Positions 37,301 to 50,600 of a DNA stretch of 64,000 nucleotides are shown piece by piece. Numbering within the stretch: position 1 is the stretch's first letter; every line of letters begins with the position of its first letter. The position numbers and the translations under genes are program-made. This DNA comes from Eudromia elegans. Lineage: Eukaryota > Chordata > Aves > Tinamiformes > Tinamidae. Under the pieces are notes generated by a model. The model was not told where the DNA came from. It saw nothing but the letters and a program-made list of their open reading frames with translations, and ran no database searches. Where the stretch lies: NCBI GenBank assembly GCA_003342815.1, contig PTEX01000481.1:125551-189550 (forward strand), read 5' to 3'.

Positions 37301-40300
37301 ATAGTCAAGTCATTCATAACACTAAGAGATTATGCAGACCTGCTCTCACCAGGCAGAGAATTCTACCTAAATTTCTGCAGTGGAAGAAGTTTCTCTCTCT
37401 TAACATGCAAACTGTTACCAAGTTTGGAATTTGCAGTTGAACTTTAGCAAGTCTTTTGAAAGTCATCCAGTCTTTCATAAAAGAATCACCTAGAGTAAAA
37501 CAGTTTTACACAGAGCCAAGAGTGATGAGTACCTTTTTTTCCTGGAGTTTTGTTAACGCTTTTTTTTACTCCTCTCATTTCCAAACAATAAGAAGGCCTG
37601 CAAATTATCCGCTTGCTTCTTGACTCTGAACTCCCGTTCACTCTGCTCTTATATGAGGCAGAAGAAAGGTTGCTGACTGTCTCATCATAGTCACTGTTCA
37701 GTTCTAGGACAGTAGTTTCCAATTCCTCAAATTGCTTAGATCTGGAAAACATCAACTTGAAAACATATATATGTGTATTCATGTATGCACTCAAACAAAA
37801 CCATGACAACGACACAGACATTCCTCTCATCTTCCCAAGCACTCCTAAAAATTAATTTCACAGTTCACTGAATTTCCTGAGGTTTGTGAACTGAGATACA
37901 CCAGCAAGGCAAAACATCCTAAATATTATTTTCCAAAACATCTTTTAGTGATTGGTATTAGAAGGCTCCTCAAAAGCAGCAGGGAAAAAAAAAAGAAAAA
38001 AAGAAAAAAGCAAAGCTCCCTTGTCCCTTCTGGCTAGGCCCTTCAGTCCCAACTTAAAAGGTCAAACACAGCTTTCCAATAGGAATCTCTTGGCTTTTTC
38101 CTCGCTCTCAGTCAAAGTTGACAGGAAACATTCACATACATTTTGCTTCCCAGAGATCTCTTGACCTTCTGTCGTCTGTGATGCTCAGGCCTGGTATCCT
38201 AACAAAGCAGAACAATCCTCATTAGCAGCATACTTCTTTTTTTCTTCTTGCCTGTTTCATTTTTCAGTTCAGCACAATAAACTGCACTTTGGAGATTCAA
38301 CTGTGAACCTTCAAATGAAGATTCAATTTTGTTTGAATCAGAACAGGAATCAAAACAGAGAGAAGGCCCTCCTCAATCCTCTCCTCATATGAAATTTAAT
38401 CTCTCCTCTTGCACTGAAGTATGATGTCTCCAACCTACACAGCGATACCAGCTTACTGGCTAGACTTTACCACATGGTGAAAAATATTTGGGATGCTAAC
38501 CTACTAGCTTTTCCGTAGTTTTTGTTTTTCCTTAATGAAATCTGTCTTGTTTTATCCATGTCAAGAACGTTGCCTCTACACTCTTCAAAATTTTTTTTTC
38601 ATAGTTAATCTCAATTACCTTGCCATACTCTATCAGTTGCCTGGATGTTTACTTCATCCACGTCTTAAAATATTTCTTCTTACTTAATAAGCATTTTTTG
38701 TCATTTATTTATTACTACTTCTTATGTTCTTATTAAGACATACAAGATAACGGATACCACTGATGATCCTAAATCACGATAAAGCATCTATATGTTTTAC
38801 AATCTTCCTGGCAGGTGGAGAATTGTTTATCTCCATATTCCAAATACTACGTGATTCAATCTCATGCTTAACTGTGAAATTGTGAACACAGATTTTGCTT
38901 ATAACAAAACTGTGAGCTGGAAAGGAAGATAAAATTGTCACATATAAGAACTACCTAAGAGACTGAAAATAAGGAATATGCGTAAGTGACCTATCTTCTT
39001 TATATAGAAATGTAACGTGTCAACTGGATCCATATGATAAAGTTTTTAAATTATTAAAAATAAATACTATAAAGTATGTACGGAAAGCAGTGAATAAGGA
39101 TGTGACTGAATGTAAGGAAGTCATAAAGTGCAATAATTTGTCAGAAGGACATGCTGAAAAAAAATAGATGTTGTAATAAGATCAGAGAATAGGTGGCTTC
39201 AAGAAAGGTGAAAGTCACTACTAAAAATACTAAAAATGGAAATGCATACTAGAAACATTAACCTCAACCTGTTTTATATGCTGCTTCTGCCTTCTAACTT
39301 ATCTGTAGGAACACAGAAAAACAATCTAAAAAGATATGGCTATCACTATAACAATTCTAATAAATCCCTGCTTATATTGTGGTCAAAAAAAAAAGGAAAC
39401 ATAAAGATCAGTAATGTCAGTTCTACTATGTGGGTAGGCAAACAGGTACACATACACAAGTGCACAACTACAGTCTTGCTGTAGGTCACTCTCCCTAGGA
39501 GCACAACAGCAGGAGGCTCCCAGTCCTAGCACACACCAGAAGACATTCAGAAAGCAGCACTGCAACTACTGGACATTTGGAACTGCAACCAGGGGTTGCA
39601 GGCCCTGCTGGTGCCTCCACGCTGGTGCACAACTTCTTCACCAACGCTTAGACATCCTTTTCCTGGCTTTGTTGGGAGAAAAGTAAATTAGCATTTCTTT
39701 AGCCTGACTGACACACTGAGAGCAGTGCCAACAGCAGCATCTAGGAAGCCTAGAGGAACCACAGGATGGTGAGAAGCTGGAAAAGACGAGCAGGGCAGGA
39801 GGGGCGAGGAAGGACAAGCTATTGGTTGGCCTAATTCCTTACTGGAAAAAAAATGGCAAACATGACACGTTTTTTAAAATTTTGTCAGGACTGGAAGATT
39901 TTGTGTAAAACTCGAGAACTAGGATGAAGAATTTATGGGATGGATAAGAACATGCAACAAAAAGGATGAGAACAGAGTAATCAGTTTCGCCTTGTTTGGG
40001 AGAAGCCGTCTGCAGCTGAGAAGAAGGGAACACCTGGAGAGATCAACGTTTAAAGCCGGGGTAGGTTTTATTTATTCAGTGTGTTTCCCACTGAGAAATC
40101 ACAGAAATTGTAAGGCACGCTGGGGCAAAATCCACGTGGGAAGACGAGGAGCTACCCCAGGCACGACAGGAGGGCAGCCTCCCAGCGCCTTGCACGGGGC
40201 CCANTCCGCAGAGAAGGCGCCTGAGTGCGGCACAGCACCGCGATGGGGGCCGGGGGCGAACCGGAGCGGGCACAGGCACTGAGTGGGCACTGAGCACTCC

Positions 40301-40563
40301 CACAGCTCTGCCCGCGGCCGCCAGGTAAACCCAGGCCCGTGCGCGGGGCTTCCGCGCTCACAAAGCGCCCCCCCCAACCCGGAGACGCGGCCCAGGTAGC
40401 GATAACAGGCGCCCAGTTTTCCGCGCCGCTCCCGGCTCGCGAGGCCCCTCGTGGCGAGATGCAGGTGCCGCTAATGACGACCACCGGGCAGCTGCCGGCG
40501 CTGCGCCCACCCCCCCGGCGGAGAAGAGCCGCAAGTGCTCACCCGGCCGCTGCCGCCTCGCAT
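25374..40563 (-). CDS. ZNF512: Zinc finger protein 512 (fourteen coding exons)
   Basis: Minus-strand exons: 40543-40563, 38140-38198, 37533-37741, 36560-36649, 34138-34221, 32773-32897, 32320-32406, 31619-31717, 29982-30149, 29174-29368, 28434-28535, 26731-26793, 26136-26234, 25374-25676. All junctions are GT/AG, phases agree and the sum is 1704 nt (567 residues), the length I recall for the human protein. Zinc-binding units: CPTC..HMANC at about 173-193; [20 protein letters not shown] at 201-221; an atypical C..YLYHVKKC near 260-277; [20 protein letters not shown] near 291; [19 protein letters not shown] near 414; [18 protein letters not shown] near 443. The C-terminus is basic, ending KRGRK. 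The family is nuclear and DNA-binding; recent work links it to heterochromatin at satellite repeats. The first two exons (MRGGSGR; the [12 protein letters not shown] region) are the least certain and rest mainly on phase and total length. Confidence 0.92.
27057..27416 (+). mobile_element. CR1 LINE 3' fragment in ZNF512 intron
   Basis: Runs from GGCTGAGAGGAGATCTAATC through the last ORF2 codons and 3' UTR to ACCATTCTGTGATTCTGTGA. It is antisense to ZNF512 and lies in the intron between exons 28434-28535 and 26731-26793. Confidence 0.88.
27711..27751. repeat. Microsatellite (AAACC)n, about eight copies
   Basis: Perfect head-to-tail AAACC units in the same ZNF512 intron as the CR1 at 27057. Translated frames across it give WFGLV repeats, an artefact. 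Confidence 0.95.
35262..35482 (+). mobile_element. CR1 LINE 3'-end fragment in ZNF512 intron
   Basis: CCCATCTCCATGTGAGGAGG to ACCATTCTGTGATTATAGG: the last coding part and 3' UTR of CR1, with the GGAGCACTGGAACAGGCTGC motif. Short 5'-truncated insertion, antisense to ZNF512. Confidence 0.88.
38199..40542 (-). other. ZNF512 intron 1
   Basis: Lies between the candidate first coding exon and exon 38140-38198. It is AT-rich, with no recognisable CR1. The last 400 bp toward the promoter become CpG-rich. The other ZNF512 introns not listed separately hold no feature that I recognise. Confidence 0.5.
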
Positions 40564-41300
40564 GCTGCCGCCGCCGCCACGTCAGCGTGCGCGCAGCGGA
40601 AAGGCCCGGCGCTTCCGGGCGCCTCGTGGCGGCAGGCAACGCGGCCCGGGCCCTGTGGGGCGCCGCTGCCCCCGCCCGGCTGCCGCCGCGCTACGTGGCA
40701 CGGGGCGGCAGCTGCAGCCGCAGCCTGCGAGACGCCCCCGGCGGGCAGCGCGGTGGAGACCCACGCCACGCGCGCCATGGCCCCCAGGCGCGCCCAACCG
40801 CACCCGCCCCGGAAGGAGAAGCAGAGGCGGCAAGATGGCGGCGGCCGTCGCGCCTGTGTGCGTGCTGGTGCTGGGCATGGCGGGCTCTGGGAAAACCACC
40901 CTGGTGCAGGTGAGAGCTGGGCCGCGCCAGGGCGCCCCCCAGCCCTGCTCCCGCGCGGCCCGACGCCTCTCGTGTCCCCGCAGCGGCTCGCGGCGCAGCT
41001 GCAGGCGCAGCGCTGCCCGCCCTACGTGATCAACCTGGACCCGGCCGTGCGCGACTTGCCATTCGCCGCCAACATCGGTGAGGCTGAGCGAGCCCGCGGC
41101 CTCGCAGGGCGGCTCCGCCCGCCTCGCAGAACGCGTGTCCCGCGGGCGGCCGTTGGAGGAGGCCTGTGGCGCCTGGAGCCTAGGGTGCCGGCGCGTGAGC
41201 TCTTGGCTTCCGTGGTCCAGCTCCCGGCCTGGGTCTCTCGGTGGCAGCGACGGTGCTGGGGATACGGGAGCAGCTGAGACGGTGTGGAAGGACAAGCTGG
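40140..41300. promoter_or_regulatory. Shared CpG-island bidirectional promoter of ZNF512 and GPN1
   Basis: The ZNF512 start codon (40561-40563, minus) and GPN1 start codon (40835-40837, plus) are 271 bp apart in a CpG-dense block. ETS-type CTTCCGG/CCGGAAG motifs occur near 40610 and 40809. CAAGATGGCGGC at 40831-40842 is a canonical YY1 element that contains the GPN1 start codon. No TATA box is visible, as usual for housekeeping divergent promoters. The transcription starts are inferred, not seen. Confidence 0.75.
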
Positions 41301-41658
41301 GGAGGGGCCGCAGCGCTGGATCCTTGGCAAAGTGCCCGCGGGTGTCCGCGGTGCTCTGTGGCACTGGCTGCCTGCGAAGAGCCCACTGGGGCTCCCACGG
41401 GGTGTCCGCGTGGCATGTCCGCGGGAGTTGCCTTGGGCTTGCGCGGGTGCCGTGGCAGTGAAGCGAGTTTGTTGTGGTTTGTATCGTCAAAATATTGTCA
41501 AAGTTTTGAGGCAAAAGAAGAACTGCTGGACAAGGAAAGACTTCCTGATCAGTGTGTTGATAAAGATATTTTTAGAGTTATGTTTTCAAGCTATTTATAT
41601 GTCTCTCTCCAGATATCCGGGACACTGTGAAGTACAAAGAAGTCATGAAACAGTATCC

Positions 41659-41690
<32 letters not shown>

Positions 41691-44600
41691 TCTATAAACT
41701 TTCTGAATATGTTTGAAAAAAAATGAAAAAATTGTTCATCTGTTCTGCACTATAGAATAGCATGGCACAGGTAGGCTGTGCTGGTGAATGAGAGCTGGTT
41801 CTGGTGCAGTAAATAAAATATTTATCTTAATAAATTATTCTCTCTTTTGTTGAACTTTCAGATTTGTATGTGTGCAGAGCATTTTAAATCTTCATCTTTA
41901 GGTTTAGCTTTGATTAGCGGAGTGTGTTTATAAAGCTCATGCCTGCTCCTTCTGTTGCAGTATATTGAAGATATTACCTTTCAAAAAATTATAGAAGCAT
42001 AGCTAGAAGCATATCTGAATTTCACAAAGATTATTTTGATATTTCTCTCCTCNCTTTTTTTCCAGCATCGTAATACTTTGATGATGATCAAGGAAAGGCC
42101 TGTTCTTATTTTTCCTTTTGTTATATTATTGCATCACTTAGGAAACCTAATTATGACATTTAGTGACGGTTAGTGACATTTTGTTTTGCTGTAAGTTCCA
42201 ACCAGCATTGTAACTAACTATTATCAGGTTTGAAAAGGAGGTACTGTGAGGTCTGCTTTCCTAAAAAAGTATTCAGATATGGTCTGGGCCCAAATGGTGG
42301 AATAGTGACCTCTCTCAACCTGTTTGCTACAAGATTTGATCAGGTACATGTTTGTTTCCATGCTAAAGGTTTGTGGAAAACTAGTTTATTTCTTATTTGT
42401 ACATTTAGAGAGTATTTTTTTTTGTTTAGTCATCTATTTTTTTATCTCAGCTGTTCTCCCTAGTTGAACAGTGTTTACTACAGAGTAGCCAAACTCACAT
42501 TTAAGGGAGATGGCAGTTTTCTATCTTTTCTTTTTGTTGNTATTTGTTTGTTTGGGGTGTGTGTGTGTATGTGTGTAAAACTTGGAAGTCATATGTACAG
42601 AATATTGATGCTTTAGTCTTTGTACATTACTGCTCTGTTGCACTGTAAGATTTATGTCATCTTTTGTGTGAATGCTCTGATTCTGGAGTTGAGAAGCTCA
42701 CTTCTGAGGATCAGTCAGTTTTCCAGTATCTCTTGAAAAAAAAAAGCGCCGTTCTCTGGAATTGTTTTGCCCCCAGTGCTGGTAACCTTACACAACACAT
42801 TGAAATATTGTACAATCCTTTAGGAAAAGGGTAGGGAATAATGACTTTTGGTAAACAGGTTCTTTATCCAGGTGGTAGAATGTGGGCCAAATTAAGGTTG
42901 CTCTGGCATATGCAATGTCTAAGCATTTTCCGTCTTCTTTAGCAGGGCATTTCCACACAATGAGAAGCTTAAGAGCTTTGATTTGTACATGTATCTGTGT
43001 ATGTTGACGCTGATATGCTTTCTATGTACAGAACAGTTCTAAAAATTTCTTGTTTAGAACCTAAATGTAAGATATACCGCCTCATTTTCTTTTCAATCAG
43101 GTCATGAAGTTTATTGAAAAAAGACAGAATGCATCCAAGTGAGTATAGAATCATAGAATCATAGAATGGCTAGGGTTGGAAGGGACCTGTAGAGGTCATC
43201 TAGTCCAACCCCCCTGCACACGCAGGGTCTCCCAAAGCATGTGGCACAGGGTGATGTCCAGGCGGGTTTTGAAGATCTCCAGAGAAGGAGACTCCACCAC
43301 CTCTCTGGGCAGCCTGTTCCAGTGCTCTGTCACCCTCACNGTTAAGAAATTCTTCCTCAAGTTCCTGTGGAACTTTTGGTGTCTCAATTTGTGGCCGTTT
43401 CCCCTAGTTCTATCACTGGCCACCACTGAGAAGAGGCCAGCCCCCTCCTCCTCGCTCCCTGTCTTGAGAAATTTATATACATTAATCAGGTCCCCTCTCA
43501 GTCTTCTCTTCTGCAGGCTGAAGAGGCCCAGCTCTCTCAGCCTTTCCTCAGCCTCTATGATAAAGTCTTACTGTTCTGGGATCATCATGGAAAAAACGTG
43601 TTGAGACCTAAAAAAAAAGATTTTTGTCTGTTTTCCTGTTATTTTTTAAAAAACCTTCAGTTTAAATTTTACCTCCAAAAGTACATAGAATTAGAAAAAG
43701 TACAGAGAATTACATAGATTCGTGCATGATACATGTAAGTTGAAGAATGATATAGCTACTAGTGCCACTTCTGCATTGTTTGTCTTGCATTTAACTATCA
43801 TTTTTCTCATTCACTGTTCAAATATGGAACAAGTAATTCTTATCTTGAAGAGTTTATAATATTAGATATCCATAAGTTTGCTTTTGACTTTAATGGTATC
43901 TGAAGAGACTAATGAGTGTGTCATAGTTGCAGAGTGTACACAGGAAATTCTCAGGCCTGTCCTTAAATTTGTTGATGTTAGAGAGAAAATTACCCAATTT
44001 TTAACAAGATGATCATGTGATCTGTCTTTCTCAAGCCTCTGGTAATCTGGTTACACCAACACTTTGTACTTGACTAATTTTCCCTCTTTTTTTTGTTGGG
44101 CGTGATGTCTTAACAGGTATGTTATTATTGATACACCGGGGCAAATAGAAGTATTCACCTGGTCAGCATCGGGAACTATAATAACTGAGGCACTGGTAGG
44201 GATACTCTACAGAATTTGACAGCAAGACTGTATTAAGAAAGTGGTTAAATAGCCTCCACTTGTAGCTAAAATAATCTTCCTGTGTTTCCAGGCTTCCTCT
44301 TTTCCATCAGTTGTTGTTTATGTGATGGATACCTCTCGCAGCACTAATCCTATCACCTTTATGTCCAACATGCTTTATGCCTGCAGGTAGGAATTGCTGA
44401 AAGTCTGGTTTTCATTGCTGTGTCTGTCATACCTATTTTGGGAAGAATATCTATTTGAATTTCATCTGAGGGTTTTTTCAGATGAGGAAAATCTCTCTCT
44501 GTCAATTCTTTGCAAAGTGGTTGAGAGGAAGCAGTGAAAATACTGTTTTAGTTTAATAGGAAGATGTGACCAGGCTTTTACAGTGTCTATATGCTGTCTG

Positions 44601-47600
44601 TTTTCCAGCTTGAAAGATGGGTTTCCATTACTCAATTTAAAATGGGCACTGGAATTATTAACTATGTGAATTACAATATCAGATTATTTTATAGAATTTC
44701 TTCTTACATTTTAATTGTTTCAGTTGTAGGCTTTGTTAAAGTTTTTCGTTTTTTTGCTGTCTTTGAAAAATGATGAAAATGAAACTTAGATTTTGTAGAA
44801 TCGTAGACTACTTAAGGTTGGAAGGGACATCTATAGGTCATCTAGTCCAAGCCCCCTGCACACGCAGGGTCTTCTAGAGCATGTGGCACAGGATGGTGTC
44901 CAAGCGAGTTTTGAAGGTCTCCAGAGAAGGAGACTCTACCACCTCTCAGGGCAGCCTGTTCCAGTGCTCTGTCACCCTCACCGTTAAGTTCTTCCTCAAG
45001 CTCCTGACAAATAGAGGTATAGCATTTTAAATTTCTATCTATAGTCTTTTTATTTACCAAATCTACAGACCTAGAAAGTCTCCAAAGAGATTTAAGATGG
45101 TATACATGGGTATTAGAGCGGGACCTGGGCGTCATGGTGGATGACAAGTCGACCATGAGGCAGCAGTGTGCCCTCGTGGCCAAAAGGACCAATGGGATCT
45201 TGGGGTGCATTAAGAAGAGCGTCTCTAGCAGGTTGAGGGAGGTGATTCTGCCCCTCTACTCAGCCCTGGTGAGGCCGCACCTCGAGTACTGCGTGCAGTT
45301 CTGGGCTCCCCAGTGCAGGAGGGACGTGGAGCTGCTAGAGAGAGTCCAGCGCAGGGCTACAAAGATGATTAGCGGCCTGGAACATCTACCCTATGAGCAA
45401 AGGCTGAGAGAGCTGGGCCTCTTCAGCCTGTAGAAGAGAAGACTGAGAGGGGACCTGATTAATGTATATAAATAATTAAAGAGAGGGAGTGAGGAGGATG
45501 GGTCTGGCCTCTTCTCAGTGGTGGCCAGTGATAGGACTAGAGGAAACGGCCACAAATTGAGGCACCAAAAGTTCCACAGGAACTTGAGAAAGAATTTCTT
45601 AACAGTGAGGGTGACAGAGCACTGGAACAGGCTGCCCAGAGAGGTGGTGGAGTCTCCTTCTCTGGAGATCTTCAAAACCCACTTGGACACCATCCTGTGC
45701 CACATGCTTTGGGAGACCCTGCGTGTCCGGGGGGTTGGACTAGATGACCTCTACAGGTCCCTTCCAACGTTAGGCATTCTATGATTCTATGATTACTATG
45801 TAGGACTGCCTACAGTTGTGAAACTTTCTGTTGCTTTAAACATTCATGACACATGTGCTTGTGTCACTATGCTTTCATAGGGACTGTGTTGTCCCCTTCA
45901 CAATATATACAGATGGGTACACCTCCTAAAAAATGAAAACAAATCATGAGAATAAAGATAACATAACATTTGTATTTTATGTAATAAGTCACAAGATTTT
46001 ATCCAGTTTATTTTTTTCATGTGGTCTGAAGCTTCAGGTAATTCAGGTGATGGTACAGTACCTCTTGCTAGTGGACATAGTTGGAGTGTTGGAAATCTGG
46101 TGCAAGTTTATTTAATTCATCAGGCCACAAATAATAGCTTAAAACCTTCAATATAAAATAATAAAAGAGGAAATAAAAAGGAGGGAGGGAAGTTTTGTTA
46201 TGAAATTAATTGAAAATACTAGTCAAACTCAACCATGCATGTAGAAGGAAATTTTATATCTTACAGATGTGTGCTGATATTTTGTGGGGGGTGTGGGGAA
46301 GGAATTTTAGTCAATATTAGCAGAATCTAGGTGAAAATTGCATTCTAATTCATTAAAATAAAAGTGTTTTCTTTAGAAAGTCACAAATATGTCTGCCTTA
46401 TCTGTGCTTTTCTAATGATATATACATTAGGTTTTTGTAAAGGCTTCTCTTCTCCTTCTAGTATCCTGTACAAAACAAAGCTACCTTTTATTGTTGTCAT
46501 GAATAAGGTAAGTTGAACCTGTGGCTTCCGTGTCTCAGCAGAACATTACTCTGTTTATATTGCTTTGTAGTACTGCCTTCCATTAATCAGATTTTATTGA
46601 AGAGAGGACGTAGAAATGAAACACTTGAGACAGGGAATATCCATGTCACTGTTGAAGTTCTGCCATTCTTTGAAGGTGTCCTGTGACTAGATGGGAGTGG
46701 ATGCTGGTCCTGTTCTCCTCTTGTTCTTTTACATGTAGAAATTTAGACCCTGTGCAAAGGAACCTCCTACTGCTTCACCATTCCTTTGGTTGATGCGGTG
46801 TTTTCCATATACACTGCTTTACATATGCTATATCCATTGGATAAGTATCCCTTCCTAAAACCTTAACCCAGTGCTGTAAGCAGACACAAATCTCCTAGCG
46901 TAAGGTTAGGTTCATTACTGAATATGTTCTTACATTTACCTGCTTCCTCAGAACAATTGTCTTAATCATTGTCACAGACAAAATAAAAGGAAAGGTATTT
47001 GGTTCTGATCAATGGCACTTAGTGTGTCACTGTCTACTAGTAAGCAGATTTTTATTAGTTTAGGGATACACCTACATTTTTTGTAAAGGCATGCATCTGT
47101 AGCCGTTAAAAAATGCTTTTGGCCTGGAAAGCCAAATTTGAATTTGAAGAGGAATAAAATTAATAGAGTATATAGAGTTTACTTAATTTTGTGAACAAAA
47201 TTAAATCAAGATAAATGTAAATGATTAGACTTAGGCCTCTTGAAAACTGTTTTCAACACTCTCACAAATCTCTTCAGTAAAACTAGGCAGTACTTAATTT
47301 ATTTTTCTCCTTCTTACTGGATCTGAAAAGCTAAATGTATCGGAGTTTTAGATACCCCTATATTGTAGTAATACTGGCTTTATGTGAAGTTATGGCACCA
47401 TCTCACCAGTTTCCATTCATGATCTTTTATGAGGTTATAATGCATTAGATGATCATTTCCTTAGACCAGAGCACAGCTCACTATACAAGGTTCCTGTAGG
47501 CTGTTTCTCAGTGTGGGTAGTGTCTGTCACCTATGTTTGAAAAGTTTTTTTTGTCATTAATTAAAAAGGCAAATCAAGAAATGGTGATATCTTCTTTACA

Positions 47601-50600
47601 GACTGTTTTTTTTTTTTTGTCTGGCCCCAACAGTTTTGGGACCAAAACTGTTTTATAGAGTATACAACTAATGGATGTCCAGTTCCGATGAAATCAAAGA
47701 AATTTTTGTAGCGAGACTTCCAGTTGTTTTTCCTTAAACACACCTTTTTAAAACTGGGATAGTGTTTGTTTGTTTAGTGTTTCTATTGCACTGATTGGGT
47801 AAAACAGAATGCAAAAACCTTCAGACCAGGGCTGAACATTTTGTAAAGATATGCATTCTGAAAGTAAGTTTAAAATGGAAACTGCATATTGGACTTAGGT
47901 TAGTAAGGGAGCAAAAAGTTTGTCATTATTGCCGCTGCAAAAGCTCTCTATTTCTTTCAGACCGACATAATTGATCACAGTTTTGCAGTAGAATGGATGC
48001 AGGACTTTGAGACATTTCAGGATGCCCTGAATCAAGAGACGTCTTATGTCAGTAATCTGACTCGTTCTATGAGTTTAGTGTTGGATGAGTTTTACAATTC
48101 ACTCAAGGTAATAATCTTCTTCTTTGTTTACTACCTCTCTTAAAAGCAGGGAAAAGCTCTTAGGAGCATGGCTCAGTTCTGGCATGTTTGGTGTTTGTGT
48201 GGGGTTTTTGTTTGTTTGTTTGTTTGTTTGTTTTTTTGTAGGTGGTTGGTGTCTCTGCAGTGCTTGGCACAGGACTGGAAGAATTTTTTGTACAGCTTTC
48301 TAAAGCTGTAGATGAGTATGAGAGGTAGGATAGTACTTTGGTTCCTGAACCAGTGAGTATTTGCTTAAATTACTGATTCTCAGTTATTTGATGAGTAATC
48401 AAATGAGTAATCATTTGACTTGAAGAATTCATCACTTCTCACAGCCAGAATAATCTAGGATGTTTATTAAGGTAAAAGAGTCAGGATAAAAACAAGCAGT
48501 TAAACTATTCAGTAGTGAATGCTGGAGCTAACTAGTAACTTGGAAAAAAAAAAAGCTGTCTGTGTCAGTTAAGGAAAGAAATTAAATTTGAAGTCAGTTT
48601 TGTCCTCTGAGACCATATGCTAATCTAGCTTTGAATTGTCTGCAGAAAATGAACAGATCAATTTGATAGACTGAATAGGTGTGCAAGTTAAATTCTTTGA
48701 GAATTTGCTGCTTACTGGATTCCTCCTTATGGGATACTGCATATATTCGAAACAAGTGGAAAGCAAAATCATTAACTTTTATTACAGAGAAGTCACCAAA
48801 GTATGCTAGGGATGATTATGAAATTCTTTGCCTGCACATGATTACCTAATTAACAAGGGGATATCCATATCCCCTTAATAAATAAAAATTTCATAGATAC
48901 CACTGTGGTACATTACATTGAAAATCTGTGTAAGATTTTCCTTTATGAGATCCAAATAAACTGTTTCTAGAGGTGTAGGTACTGCTAGAGAAAACTGATT
49001 AGAAGAGACTGTTCTATCTGCCATTTTATTAGGGTAGTGAGATGGTTACCTCTATGTATCTGGTTTAATTTCTTATCCAGCAAGATTGTACAAGAAGGAT
49101 TTGCTGTTTTAAATAAGTATTTTTACGTATTTGGGTAAAAGTGGCTTAAGACTTCTTGAAACCTCCCTCAAATATGAGAGCCTGAAAGAGCTTTTTGGTT
49201 TGGGATTAACCTGGGTAATTAAAACTTTGAAGGTATCCTCTGCTTGCAATCAAAATTTTCATGTAGCACTCTAAGGGCAAGTCTCTAAGAAAGACAGTAC
49301 TTAACATAAAGAATCTATTACTTTAGAGTGAATACATTCTGTGCATTTATCTTTACAGAGAATATCGCCCTGNATATGAACGTCTGAGGAAAACACTGGT
49401 AATTATTTTTACTATTTTGTGTCCAGGCAGTGTATGTATTTAATCTCTAGAGGTTCCTTCCAAACATAACCATTCTGTGATTCTATCCTGGGATCACTTT
49501 CACTTTTTTTCCACACCTATATCCACGTCTGTGGGTCATGGGGGAGTGGAGGGGTCTAACAGTTCATTAATCATATTCGGTATGAAAAAGCTCTGTCCTG
49601 AAGCTTACTCTATATCCCTTTTATCCCTTAGATTTGGTGGATCATATCTATTTTTTAGCTATATATTTCATTTATGTATATACTTATATAATGTCTGAAG
49701 TGATTGGCTAAGAATAACACTTTTTCCACAGCATTTAAGTGTACTGTCTTGACATCTTTAATAAAGAAGACTAAATTGAGTACGAAGATCAGTAGCTTTT
49801 TAGTCTTTTAATAATTTCAGTTTCTAATGTTTCATAACTTCTTTTTATGTTCTCTCTGCTGTCCTAAGCTTTTCTTTTGTCCTTCTTTACTACTACAGTG
49901 CATGTTTTCTAGGATTAGATGAATGACAGAGTTAGAGCCAAACATAACTGAAACACCAGAGACTTGAAGTATTTTCCTATTGCATTTTTGAAAATTAGTT
50001 GAGCTTACCTTCTTTAAGGATTCCATTACAAAACGCCTTTGACAGAAGTAATATACTAGAGGAATGATTTGTAAATCTTGATCACCTTGTTACGTCTGTA
50101 TTATGTCTGTGTAGTATATATAGGATAGCAAGGATATGATTCCATGGAGGCATTTCTTAAGATGAAATAGGTTCCCCTTTCACATCAAGGCACTTTCAGA
50201 TACTGAAACAAAGGACAAAATTGAAGGCAGCACGTGCTATTTAAAGAATCTATTTGTTCTGCTCACCCTGGGTTCTGGCCATTCATGAGATGGTTGTCTG
50301 CAGGTACAGCTTCACTGAGTTTGGCTTCCTGATACTCCTGAAGTGTTCTTTGAAGTCCATCATCCTGGAGGTTGCATTCTATGCTCATCCAAAAGTTGTC
50401 TAACAAAGTATAATCTGTTTCCTTCCTGCTTTTTGCCAAAAGGATAGGCTGTTAGGTGCAAGCTATGTTTCACCATTTTTTAAAATCTGATCAGAATCCG
50501 TATATTACTTTATACCCACAGGAGAAAGCTCAAAGTAAACAAAAGAGAGAGCAGCTGGAACAGTTGTGGAAGGACATGGGAACAGTGTGTGTGCGGAGCA

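Noticed and set aside
40339-41277. 312-codon plus-strand open frame across the CpG island
   Set aside because: It overlaps GPN1 exons 1 and 2 in a different frame and is Pro/Arg/Ala-rich, as expected for GC-rich DNA. It has no family similarity.
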